A DNA stretch of 13,053 nt, from positions 1-13,053 of the forward strand of contig DAOTZS010000186.1 of NCBI GenBank assembly GCA_034434335.1, given 5' to 3'. Positions 6,000 through 12,856 of this stretch are shown here, in pieces. The position numbers and the translations under genes are program-made. The notes under the pieces are model-generated. The model did not search any database. It was not told the origin of the DNA and was given only the letters and a program-made list of their open reading frames with translations. Every line of letters starts with the position of its first letter. The stretch's first letter is position 1. The stretch is from DAOTZS01 sp034434335. Lineage in GTDB: Bacteria; Chloroflexota; Anaerolineae; CG2-30-64-16.

Positions 6000-6935
6000 A
6001 TGAACAATGCGCTGACACAGAATACATTACCTCAGCCGCTGATTGACGGCCGCACCCGGCTGCTGGGGGTGATCGGCTGGCCGGTCAGCCACACCCTCAG
6101 CCCGGCCATGCACAACGCGGCCCTGGCAGCCCTGGGCCTGAACTACATCTATGTGCCCCTGCCCGTGCCGCCGGAGCAGCTCGGGGCCGCGTTGCGTGGG
6201 CTGCCGGCCCTGGGCTTTGTGGGCGTGAACGTTACCGTGCCCCACAAGGCCGCCGTGGTGCCCCACCTGGCAGAGCTGACCCCCATCGCAGCCGCCGTGG
6301 CCGCGGTCAACACCATTGTGGTGCGAGAAGACGGCTCGCTGCTGGGCGACAACACGGATGGCGCCGGCTTCCTGGCCGACCTGAGGGCTCACGGGATCGC
6401 GCCGGGCCGGCCGCGAGAGGCAGGGCAATCCACCCCGTGTATGCGCGCCTTGGTGATCGGCGCGGGAGGTGCCGCGCGCGCGGTGGCGTACGCGCTGGCC
6501 GAAGCAGGCGCGGAGGTCGCAGTAGTCAACCGTACCCTGGAACATGCAGTCAGCCTCTGCACGGCCATCACGCGGGCCCTGCCAGAAGCCCAGATCAGCG
6601 CCCACCCCTTCCCGTCGGCCCTGGCCAGGCTGGCCCCAGACGCTGACCTGATCATCAACGCCACCAGCCTGGGACTGCATCCGGCCGACCCCCTGCCCTG
6701 GGACCCGGCGGTACCCTTCGCCCCCGGGCAAGTGGTATATGATCTCGTCTATACCGGCCGCACGCCGTTCCTGGCCCTCGCTGAGCGCCATGGTGCGCGA
6801 GCTATCGGTGGCCTTGGCATGTTGGTACACCAGGGCGCGCGGGCCCTAGAGTTATGGACAGGGCTGCCGGCCCCGGTAGAGGCCATGGCTGCGGCCCTGG
6901 AGAGGAATCATCCATGTCACCCCTCCGCCTCTTAA
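6000..6935 (+). CDS. aroE: shikimate dehydrogenase (NADP+)
   Basis: Reduces 3-dehydroshikimate to shikimate. It has 311 aa. The N-terminal substrate domain has VIGWPVSHTLSPAMHNAAL and NVTVPHK with catalytic Lys83; Asp120 lies in DNTDG. The nucleotide-binding loop GAGGAAR is at 154-160, with VVNRT after the second strand. NATSLGL and GGLGMLVHQGARALELWTG complete the fold. The family is usually 270-290 aa; the excess is an N-terminal tail and a short insertion before the Rossmann strand. ATG at 6000 is chosen because the homology starts shortly after it. An upstream in-frame start near 5910 would translate the repeat and is rejected. The gene overlaps the start of aroC by 22 nt. Confidence 0.94.
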   Translation: MNNALTQNTLPQPLIDGRTRLLGVIGWPVSHTLSPAMHNAALAALGLNYIYVPLPVPPEQLGAALRGLPALGFVGVNVTVPHKAAVVPHLAELTPIAAAVAAVNTIVVREDGSLLGDNTDGAGFLADLRAHGIAPGRPREAGQSTPCMRALVIGAGGAARAVAYALAEAGAEVAVVNRTLEHAVSLCTAITRALPEAQISAHPFPSALARLAPDADLIINATSLGLHPADPLPWDPAVPFAPGQVVYDLVYTGRTPFLALAERHGARAIGGLGMLVHQGARALELWTGLPAPVEAMAAALERNHPCHPSAS

Positions 6936-8110
6936 CTGCCGGCGAAAGCCACGGCCCCAAACTGACAGCCATCCTGGAGGGGATGGTAGCCGGGGTGCCG
7001 ATTTCAGCCGACGCGCTCGACCGGGAGCTGGCGCGGCGGCAGGTTTCCTTCGGCGCCGGCGGCCGCATGCGTATTGAGCACGATCACGTGCGCATCACCG
7101 CGGGCGTGCTCGCCGGCCAGACAACCGGCGCGCCCATCGCGCTGGAGATTGCCAACCTTGACTACCGCGCCTGGGCCGACAAGGATATCGCGGCCATGAC
7201 AATCCCTCGCCCGGGCCACGCGGACCTGACCGCGGCGGTGAAATACGGCTATCGCGATCTGCGCCTGGGGCTGGAGCGCGCCAGCGCGCGCGAGACAGCC
7301 GCGCGGGTGGCAGCCGGCGCAGTCTGCAAGGTGTATCTGGCCCAGTTTGGGATAGCCGTGGGCAGTTATGTGACGGCCATCGGCGAAGTGGAGGCGGCGC
7401 TGGATGAGGGCCTGCCTTACCCAGAACGGTTGGCGCGCGCCGAGGATAGCGACCTGCGCTGCCCTGACCCCGCCGCAGCGGAGGCCATGCGCCAGCATAT
7501 CCGGCAGGTGATGCAGGCGGGGGATACGGTGGGTGGGGTGTTCGAGGTGGTGGCCCTCGGTGTGCCGGCTGGATTGGGCAGCCATGTGCACTTCGACCGC
7601 CGGCTGAGTGGGCGTCTGCTCGCCGCGCTGGGCTCCATCCCGGCCATCAAAGGGGTTGAGATCGGACCGGCCTTTGCTAACGCCCGCCGCCGTGGTACGG
7701 AAGTGCACGACCAGATCACCTGCGACCCCGATGGCAACATCCGCTGGCTCTCCAACCGCGCGGGAGGGCTGGAGGGCGGCATTACTACAGGCGAGCCCAT
7801 CCTCCTGCGCGCAGCTATGAAGCCGATCAGCACCACCCTGACCCCGCTCAGCTCGGTGGACCTGGCCACCGGCAACCCGGCCACCACCCGCTACGAGCGA
7901 TCCGACTTCTGCGCCGTGCCGCGGGCGGCAGTGGTGGCCGAGGCCATGGTGGCCTGGGTGCTTGCGGATGAGCTCTTGACCAAGCTGGGCGGAGACGCGC
8001 TGGAAGAGCAGTTGCCTCGCTTCGCCGCGCTGCGCCGGCCACGCCTGGCCGATCTGCCGATGGATAACAGGACGTGGCGCTTTGGCTACCAAACGGAAGA
8101 TGAACCCTGA
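6914..8110 (+). CDS. aroC: chorismate synthase
   Basis: FMN-dependent conversion of EPSP to chorismate, the last common step. It has 398 aa, normal for the longer bacterial form. Conserved stretches are TAGESHGPKLTAILEGMVAG (His13), GGRMRIEHDHV, PRPGHADLTAAVKYGYRD, ERASARETAARVAAG, GGITTGEPILLRAAMKPIST and the C-terminal RSDFCAVPRA signature. ATG at 6914 has GAGAGG about 8 nt upstream. An in-frame start at 6854 would add 20 residues unlike the family. Its start lies within the end of aroE, suggesting translational coupling. Confidence 0.96.
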   Translation: MSPLRLLTAGESHGPKLTAILEGMVAGVPISADALDRELARRQVSFGAGGRMRIEHDHVRITAGVLAGQTTGAPIALEIANLDYRAWADKDIAAMTIPRPGHADLTAAVKYGYRDLRLGLERASARETAARVAAGAVCKVYLAQFGIAVGSYVTAIGEVEAALDEGLPYPERLARAEDSDLRCPDPAAAEAMRQHIRQVMQAGDTVGGVFEVVALGVPAGLGSHVHFDRRLSGRLLAALGSIPAIKGVEIGPAFANARRRGTEVHDQITCDPDGNIRWLSNRAGGLEGGITTGEPILLRAAMKPISTTLTPLSSVDLATGNPATTRYERSDFCAVPRAAVVAEAMVAWVLADELLTKLGGDALEEQLPRFAALRRPRLADLPMDNRTWRFGYQTEDEP

Positions 8111-8132
8111 CACAGTGGGTTGGAGAGACAGG

Positions 8133-9779
8133 ATGTCAGAACTCAACATCATCCTTACCGGCTTCATGGGTACGGGCAAGACCAGCGTGGGCCGCGAGGT
8201 GGCCGCCCGGTTGGGCCGGCGCTTCGTGGACCTGGATGACCTGATCGTGGCGCGAGCCGGCAAGCCAATCCCGCAGATCTTTGCCGAAGATGGTGAGCCG
8301 GCCTTCCGCGCGCTGGAAGCCGCAGTCTGCCAGGAACTGCGGACCCCGGCCGGCCTGGTGATCGCCACAGGCGGTGGCGCGGTGCTCGATCCGGCCAACC
8401 GCGAGGCACTGGCCGCGGGAGGCGTGCTGATCTGCCTGGATGCTACGCCGGCAACCATTGTGGCACGCCTGGCCGGCAAGGACGGCCGACCTCTCCTGGC
8501 TGGCCAGGAGCTGTCTCAGCGGGTCGTTGCCCTGCTGAACCAGCGCGCGCCAGCCTATGCGGCCATCCCCCATCACGTGGACACCAGCCAGCTCTCAATC
8601 GCTGCCGTGGCCGAGCGGGTGTTGGCGATCGCCGCAGGCCTGCCCCCAGACGGGTACCGCCTGGTGATCCACCCAGGTGGCTCCCAATCCGTAGGTGACC
8701 CTGGCACTGCTCCCTCCTCAGGGCCACTGCCAACCGGCCAGGCTCCAGCTTACGACGTCCTGATCGCCGATGGCCTGTTGCGCCAGGCTGGCCAGCACCT
8801 GACCCGGGCCGGCCTGCGGCCAGGGCGCTGTGCAGTGGTGACAAACCCCACCGTGGCCGGGCTCTATGCCTCAACGTTGCAGGCCGCGCTGGAGGAAGCC
8901 AGCTTTGAGCCCCTGCTGTTCGAGGTGCCCGATGGCGAGGTCTACAAGACCCTGGGCACGGCCGCGGACCTGTACGAGCGCTTCGCCGCGGCCCGGCTGG
9001 CACGCGGGGAGCCCGTCGTTGCGCTGGGCGGTGGGGTGATCGGCGATCTGGCCGGCTTCGTGGCGGCAACCTGGCTGCGGGGGGTGCCTTTCGTCCAGGT
9101 GCCGACCAGCCTGCTGGCGATGGTGGATGCCAGCGTCGGAGGCAAGGTGGCTGTGGACCTGCCCCAGGGCAAGAACCTGGTGGGCGCTTTTCACCAGCCG
9201 GCTGTGGTTCTGATTGATCCGCAGGTGCTGAGCACTCTGCCGGCAGCCGAGTACCGCGCCGGCCTGGCCGAGGTAGTCAAGGCCGCGCTGATCGGCGACC
9301 CGGCGCTATTCGAGCAGTTGGCCGGCGATGGGCCGGCCTCCCTCGCCGCCCTGATCGCCGATGCCGTGCGGGTGAAGGCACGTATCGTGGAACGCGACCC
9401 TTATGAGATGGGCGAACGGGCCTGGCTGAACCTGGGCCACACCTTTGGCCATGCCCTGGAGCTCCTCTCAGGGTTCTCGCTCCGCCACGGCGAGGCAGTG
9501 GCGTTGGGGCTGGTGGCCGCCGCCGAGTTGAGCGCTCGCCTGGCTTACTGCGACCACACGCTGCCCGCGCGCGTGCGCAGCGTGGTGGCCCGCCTGGGGC
9601 TACCGCTAAGGTGGCCATGTGACCCCGAGCAGGCCTATGCGGCTATGGCCGGCGATAAGAAGCGCCGGGGGCGTACACTGCGTTTTGTCCTGTTGCGACG
9701 GATCGGGGCGGTAGAGCTGGTAGAAGGGGTACCTGAGGCGGCAGTGATGGCAGCCTGGCGGACGATCTGCCAGGCATAA
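8133..9779 (+). CDS. aroKB: bifunctional shikimate kinase / 3-dehydroquinate synthase
   Basis: A fusion (548 aa) of two non-adjacent shikimate steps. Residues 1-170 are shikimate kinase: Walker A GFMGTGKTS at 10-18, VDLDDLI, GGGAV and the lid GRPLLAG. A Gly/Pro/Ser-rich linker spans about 170-205. Dehydroquinate synthase follows with GGGVIGDLAGFVAATWLRG, VPTSLLAMVDASVGGK and FHQP. Its metal ligands are Glu380 (AEVVKAALIGD), His436 (NLGHTFGHALE) and His452 (RHGEAVALG). All catalytic motifs of both halves are intact. GGAGA sits 6 nt upstream of ATG 8133; a longer in-frame start at 8082 would overlap aroC. The same kinase-first order is known in Thermotogales (AroKB). Confidence 0.95.
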   Translation: MSELNIILTGFMGTGKTSVGREVAARLGRRFVDLDDLIVARAGKPIPQIFAEDGEPAFRALEAAVCQELRTPAGLVIATGGGAVLDPANREALAAGGVLICLDATPATIVARLAGKDGRPLLAGQELSQRVVALLNQRAPAYAAIPHHVDTSQLSIAAVAERVLAIAAGLPPDGYRLVIHPGGSQSVGDPGTAPSSGPLPTGQAPAYDVLIADGLLRQAGQHLTRAGLRPGRCAVVTNPTVAGLYASTLQAALEEASFEPLLFEVPDGEVYKTLGTAADLYERFAAARLARGEPVVALGGGVIGDLAGFVAATWLRGVPFVQVPTSLLAMVDASVGGKVAVDLPQGKNLVGAFHQPAVVLIDPQVLSTLPAAEYRAGLAEVVKAALIGDPALFEQLAGDGPASLAALIADAVRVKARIVERDPYEMGERAWLNLGHTFGHALELLSGFSLRHGEAVALGLVAAAELSARLAYCDHTLPARVRSVVARLGLPLRWPCDPEQAYAAMAGDKKRRGRTLRFVLLRRIGAVELVEGVPEAAVMAAWRTICQA

Positions 9780-9792
9780 AGAGGGGGTGCAG

Positions 9793-10239
9793 ATGAAGAA
9801 CATCCTCGTGCTCCACGGGCCCAACCTGAACCTGCTGGGCACGCGCGAGCCGGAAGTGTACGGCAGAGCGACGCTGGCCGAGATCAACGCGCGGCTCGAG
9901 GCAGCCGCGGCTGCACGGGGGGCTACCCTGCGCATCGTGCAATCCAATCACGAGGGGGCGCTGATTGATGCCATCCATGCGGCCAGGGAATGGGCCGACG
10001 GCATCCTGATCAACCCTGGCGCGCTGACCCATTATTCGTACGCCCTGCGGGACGCGCTGGCAGCCGTCAACCTGCCGGCTGTCGAGGTGCATCTCAGCAA
10101 CATCCACGCCCGCGAGAGCTTTCGCCATACGTCGGTGATCGCGGGGGTGTGCGTGGGGCAGATCTGCGGCTTCGGGCCGCTGAGCTACCTTTTGGGCCTG
10201 GAAGCCTTGCTGGAAAGGGACAGCGATAGGGCTGGCTAA
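9793..10239 (+). CDS. aroQ: 3-dehydroquinate dehydratase, type II
   Basis: Dehydrates 3-dehydroquinate to 3-dehydroshikimate. It has 148 aa, the normal size for the type II dodecameric enzyme. LHGPNLNLLGTREPEVYG holds Arg18 and the catalytic Tyr23; QSNHEGALID, INPGALTHYSYALRDAL and EVHLSNIHARESFRHTS follow, with the catalytic His in HLSN. ATG at 9793 is preceded by AGAGGGGG with a 5-6 nt spacer; GTG at 9787 lies within that site and is less likely. It is the last gene of the operon. Its stop (10237-10239) overlaps the stop of the opposing Uma2 gene, so no room is left for a separate terminator. Confidence 0.95.
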   Translation: MKNILVLHGPNLNLLGTREPEVYGRATLAEINARLEAAAAARGATLRIVQSNHEGALIDAIHAAREWADGILINPGALTHYSYALRDALAAVNLPAVEVHLSNIHARESFRHTSVIAGVCVGQICGFGPLSYLLGLEALLERDSDRAG

Positions 10240-10919
10240 ACGAGCCCCAGTTGCCGCATTACGTCCAGCACCGGAGGCGGCTCCCATAACCACTCGAGCC
10301 GCAGCCAGAAACCTTGCAGAACACGTGAGCGGTAAATTCCCTCTGGATCAGGCAAAACTAACCGATAGCGCCTTCGCTCATCGAGCGCATAGAATTCCGC
10401 ATGCTCTGCTTCAGGATCGACTAACCAATACTCGACAACCCCCGCTTCCTCGTACTCGTAAAACTTGTCCCCTCGGTCGCGGGCCCGGCTTTCCGAAGAC
10501 AGGATCTCTACCACCAGGTCGGCAGGGCCATCCAAATACGTCTCGCGCAGGCGCGCCAAATGCTTTGTCGCCACAAAGATTAGATCGGGTTCCCGGCCCG
10601 AGTGGGCCAGCTTCATCTGGAAGGGTGCAAGGACCACCCGGCCCAGGTTATGCGACTCCACGTATCCGCCCATCACTTGGGCAAGGAACATCACCGTTTG
10701 CTGATGCTTGAGCGAGGCCGGGGTATATGTGATCATCTCTCCATCCACCCACTCGGCCAAGGTATCCTCGTCCACTCGGGCCAGGAACTCCTCATAAGTT
10801 ATGCGGCGTGGACGAGGGGGGTGCTGTAGCAGAGCCTCCAGCAGAGAGCGTCTTAACTCGTCGTCCAGGCCCTCCGGGTCTTGCAGCAATTCTAACAACA
10901 TCTCCTTGGGAGTTCCCAT
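10236..10919 (-). CDS. Uma2 family endonuclease-like protein (DUF820)
   Basis: A protein of 227 aa. An N-terminal helical segment (1-40) is followed by the Uma2/DUF820 domain: ITYEEFLARVDE, WVDGEM, then PDLIFV (Pro111-Asp112), LVVEILS (Glu138), GDKFYEYEEAGVVEYWLVDPE (Lys152). These fit a PD-(D/E)XK nuclease-like core. The family is abundant in Cyanobacteria and Chloroflexota and its function is unknown; nuclease activity is inferred only. The start at 10919 is fixed by GGAGG at 10924-10928. It is transcribed towards the aromatic operon from its own promoter. Confidence 0.88.
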   Translation of the reverse strand: MGTPKEMLLELLQDPEGLDDELRRSLLEALLQHPPRPRRITYEEFLARVDEDTLAEWVDGEMITYTPASLKHQQTVMFLAQVMGGYVESHNLGRVVLAPFQMKLAHSGREPDLIFVATKHLARLRETYLDGPADLVVEILSSESRARDRGDKFYEYEEAGVVEYWLVDPEAEHAEFYALDERRRYRLVLPDPEGIYRSRVLQGFWLRLEWLWEPPPVLDVMRQLGLV

Positions 10920-10935
10920 ACCACCTCCAGGCCCC

Positions 10936-10964
10936 AGTGTACCATGTTCGGTACCAGATGCCAA
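10936..10964 (-). promoter_or_regulatory. promoter of the Uma2 gene
   Basis: On the minus strand TTGGCA (10964-10959) is followed, after exactly 17 nt, by TACACT (10941-10936) with TGG just ahead, an extended -10. The transcript would begin near 10929, so the message would have a leader of only about 10 nt, almost entirely the GGAGG site. Supported by consensus match and spacing only. Confidence 0.5.
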
Positions 10965-10970
10965 GTCCAT

Positions 10971-11190
10971 CTCCGGGGGCCTGTCTTAGAATTTGTCGTG
11001 GCGGTTCCCATCCGCCGCCAAGAGCGGCGGGCTCAGTTGCAAAGCCCTTCTTGGAGCTCAACAATAGCCCATAGGGCTTCGCTGAATGAGCTCGACGGTT
11101 TGCCGTCGGGCTGATCGGGAGCAGTTTTCAGGCAGGCTCTAACGGGAGTGTGTACTACTATCTGTCAGGGGTAGATTTCTGCCAGGCGCT
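10971..11190. other. non-coding stretch with short hairpins
   Basis: No credible gene is seen. Hairpins present: CCGCCGC (11012-11018) with GCGGCGG (11024-11030); AGCCC (11066-11070) with GGGCT (11074-11078); CGACGG (11093-11098) with CCGTCG (11103-11108). None is followed by a T-run. The block looks like decayed dispersed repeats. Confidence 0.5.
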
Positions 11191-11340
11191 GTAAGGGCAG
11201 GGCTTCTCCCTACCCATGCGCATCGAGTTAGGGAGACCAGCCGTGGGGGCAGGGCTTGTCCCTGCCTATTGGCATCAAGTTTAGCGGTAGGGGCGACCCT
11301 GGTGGTCGCCCTATACGCATCAAGTTAGGGAGGCTAGCTG
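11191..11340. repeat. three tandem cassette repeats with a shared tail
   Basis: Three units each begin with a GGG-rich palindromic segment (11191-11215, 11243-11267, 11287-11312). Each ends in a common tail: CGCATCGAGTTAGGGAG at 11219-11235, GGCATCAAGTTTAG at 11271-11284 and CGCATCAAGTTAGGGAGG at 11317-11334. The third unit carries the same hairpin core as 174-196 near the window start. A related tail occurs inverted at 11585-11601 (GGCATCAGCTTGAGGGG on the minus strand), so the whole block 11191-11627 is bounded by opposite-facing copies. Confidence 0.65.
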
Positions 11341-11364
11341 GCTGCTCTCTTGGGGGAGGCGAAG

Positions 11365-11433
11365 ACCCTCCCCCGCCAGCCCCGGTACGGGCACAGCGAC
11401 GCTGTGCCCGTACCGGGCGCGGCAGGGGAGGGT
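11365..11433. repeat. long hairpin with perfect 18-bp core palindrome
   Basis: The core 11381-11417 has perfect 18-bp arms around a single central A at 11399. Outside it, ACCCTCCCC (11365-11373) pairs with GGGGAGGGT (11425-11433), extending the stem imperfectly. No T-run follows. The innermost 14 bp resemble the palindrome at 11502-11530. Confidence 0.8.
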
Positions 11434-11454
11434 GCTCCCACCCAGCCTGCGGCC

Positions 11455-11581
11455 AGGCGTCCACGCTGGTGGACGCCTCCATGCATGCAGGAGGATGGCC
11501 AGCACGGGCGCAGCGGCGCTGCGCCCGTGCCCGGGTAGCCGAAGGCATTGCCTTCGGCTACCCGGTGCGATTTCTAATCGC
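11455..11581. repeat. cluster of tandem palindromes
   Basis: Four perfect hairpins lie in series: 11455-11478 (10-bp arms, GCTG loop); 11502-11530 (14-bp arms, central G); 11531-11565 (17-bp arms, central T); and 11567-11581 (5-bp arms). The second and third abut without any spacer. A further one-base-centre palindrome AAGGGTCACCCTT is at 11615-11627. Reading frames across this block are by-products of the palindromes and are not called as genes. Confidence 0.8.
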
Positions 11582-11677
11582 CCGCCCCTCAAGCTGATGC
11601 CGATGGGCAACTGCAAGGGTCACCCTTACTGGCCGTCACACCCTGACCAATGAATCTGAGACACGGTAGCAACTGAC

Positions 11678-11706
11678 TTGGCCTGGAAGGAACCAGCAAG
11701 TATAAT
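11678..11706 (+). promoter_or_regulatory. promoter upstream of the YhhN-type gene
   Basis: TATAAT (11701-11706) is a perfect -10. TTGGCC (11678-11683) lies 17 nt upstream and matches the first three -35 positions. Transcription would begin near 11713, exactly where the large hairpin at 11714 starts. Confidence 0.55.
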
Positions 11707-11713
11707 GGCCGCT

Positions 11714-11782
11714 CGTAGTAAGCCACGCAGCGCAGCGGAGTGGCGTCGGACGGCACTCCACTTCGTCACGTGCCTCACTACG
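11714..11782. repeat. large imperfect hairpin in the 5' leader of the YhhN-type gene
   Basis: Arms of 29 nt (11714-11742 and 11754-11782) flank an 11-nt loop. The ends are perfect (CGTAGT with ACTACG; GGAGTG with CACTCC), with scattered mismatches and G-T pairs between. It sits between the -10 box and GGGAGG at 11794-11799. It may be a dispersed repeat or a 5' UTR stem; with no T-run it is not a terminator. Confidence 0.65.
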
Positions 11783-11805
11783 AAAATACACGTGGGAGGT
11801 ATAGT

Positions 11806-12552
11806 ATGAACGAGCCCGTGCTGACACCGTTGCAGGGGGCCTGGCTGGCTTTTCTGTGGCTGCTATGGGCTGGGTTGCTATTCGGCGGGCTGGCCTTTGG
11901 CGAGCCGGATGCCGCGCGCGAGCGGCGCATGCCTGCGTGGACCCGTCTGGGTTCCTCGGCCGCATTGGTGGTGGCGGGGTGGAGTTGGATCTGCATAAGC
12001 AGAGGGAGCGGAGCTGAAAAGTATGCCCTGCTGATCGCTGTGGGCATGACCCTGGGGCTGGTGGGCGACCTGTGCATGGCGCGGCTGATGCCGCTCTCAC
12101 AGCCCGTGCTGGGCGGGATGGCAGCCTTTGGCCTGGGACACATGGCCTATATCGCCGCGGCTCTGATGCTGGCTATCCAGTCGGGGCTCACCAGCCCAGG
12201 TCCCCTTTATGGTGCGTGGTTGGGATGGTTGGCCATCGGGGTGGCCGGATGGTACTTTGTCGTGTGGCGCGGTCAGAAGCCAGGCACATTGCATTGGGCG
12301 GCTCTACCCTATGCGCTGCTCCTGGCCAGCACCGCCGGCGCAGCGACGGGGCTGGCGGTGCAGGCAGCTACGTTTTTGCCCTTTGCAGTTGGCGGCGCCC
12401 TCTTCCTGGTCAGCGACCTGATCCTGGCCAGCCGGCTGTTCAGCGGGCGCCGCTTTCCCTGGATTGACGATGTCGTTTGGTTGACCTACGGGCCTGGCCA
12501 GATGCTCATCGTCTACAGTATTGGAGCTGTGCGGTGGCTGTGGCCGCGGTGA
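11806..12552 (+). CDS. YhhN family membrane protein (lysoplasmalogenase-like)
   Basis: A very hydrophobic protein of 248 aa with about eight predicted membrane spans. Family marks are GLVGDLCMA, FGLGHMAYIAAAL, GGALFLVSDLILASRLF and the C-terminal WLTYGPGQMLIVYSI. The YhhN/TMEM86 family includes lysoplasmalogenases that cleave the vinyl-ether bond of lysoplasmalogens; the acidic residues in GDLCMA and VSDLILA are the conserved ones. Whether this protein has that activity cannot be read from sequence. ATG at 11806 is set by GGGAGG (11794-11799) with a 6-nt spacer; an in-frame start at 11740 would fall in the hairpin. It has its own candidate promoter and no clear functional link to its neighbours. 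Confidence 0.85.
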   Translation: MNEPVLTPLQGAWLAFLWLLWAGLLFGGLAFGEPDAARERRMPAWTRLGSSAALVVAGWSWICISRGSGAEKYALLIAVGMTLGLVGDLCMARLMPLSQPVLGGMAAFGLGHMAYIAAALMLAIQSGLTSPGPLYGAWLGWLAIGVAGWYFVVWRGQKPGTLHWAALPYALLLASTAGAATGLAVQAATFLPFAVGGALFLVSDLILASRLFSGRRFPWIDDVVWLTYGPGQMLIVYSIGAVRWLWPR

Positions 12553-12569
12553 AGGGGTGATCTTGGCCC

Positions 12570-12706
12570 ATGAAGACGCTCGTCCTCGGCCTGGGTAACC
12601 CGATGAGCAGACCATAGTTGTCGCCATCGAGGCGCAGGACGTGCTCAGCTTGAGTGAGGCTCTTACTCCGGCTGTTGCCGAGTATGCCTCAGACGCGGCC
12701 GAGTAG
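12570..12706 (+). pseudogene. remnant of a NiFe-hydrogenase maturation protease (HyaD/HoxW type)
   Basis: The ATG at 12570 opens MKTLVLGLGNPM, the N-terminal signature of endopeptidases that clip the large subunit of NiFe hydrogenases; it stops at 12615-12617. In another frame, 12602-12706 reads DEQTIVVAIEAQDVLSLSEA and then LTPAVAEYASDAAE before TAG, which resembles the C-terminal end of the same family. Family members are about 150-160 aa; only about 12 plus 34 residues remain, so roughly 110 residues are missing and the two ends are out of frame, with the junction near 12597-12604. This looks like an internal deletion. The location just upstream of a NuoE/HoxE-type gene fits a former hydrogenase cluster. 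Confidence 0.7.
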
Positions 12707-12737
12707 GATTAACATCATATTCAGCTTGGCAGCGGCA

Positions 12738-12746
12738 TGGTATACT
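12738..12746 (+). promoter_or_regulatory. possible extended -10 element ahead of the NuoE/HoxE gene
   Basis: TGG plus TATACT (12741-12746) forms an extended -10. The hexamer 17 nt upstream (TATTCA, 12718-12723) is a poor -35. It would give a leader of about 100 nt before the ATG at 12857. Weak support. Confidence 0.35.
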
Positions 12747-12856
12747 GACAGCCAGATGAGGGCTTAGGTATGCATGGCCGTTGTTCCGTGCCATGAGAGG
12801 TGTGGCCTGAACGGCACCACTGGCCTTCTAAGAAATACACAGCAGAGGTTAAGAGC

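Noticed and set aside
5626..6007. Minus-strand ORFs of 100-122 codons in the repeat block
   Set aside because: Their repetitive peptides are direct translations of the 52-nt and 117-nt repeats.
6854..6913. 20-residue extension of chorismate synthase
   Set aside because: It lies inside aroE, is unlike the family, and ATG 6914 has its own ribosome-binding site followed at once by the conserved TAGESHG region.
8082..8132. 17-residue extension of the AroK-AroB fusion
   Set aside because: It overlaps the end of aroC; the ATG at 8133 has a good Shine-Dalgarno and the kinase strand begins right after it.
7004..8479. 491-codon minus-strand ORF opposite aroC and aroK
   Set aside because: Antisense shadow of two strongly conserved enzymes; composition is low-complexity and no motif is recognisable.
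11228..11653. Overlapping ORFs on both strands through the palindrome cluster
   Set aside because: They follow the palindromes and cassette repeats, lack ribosome-binding sites, and resemble no protein family.
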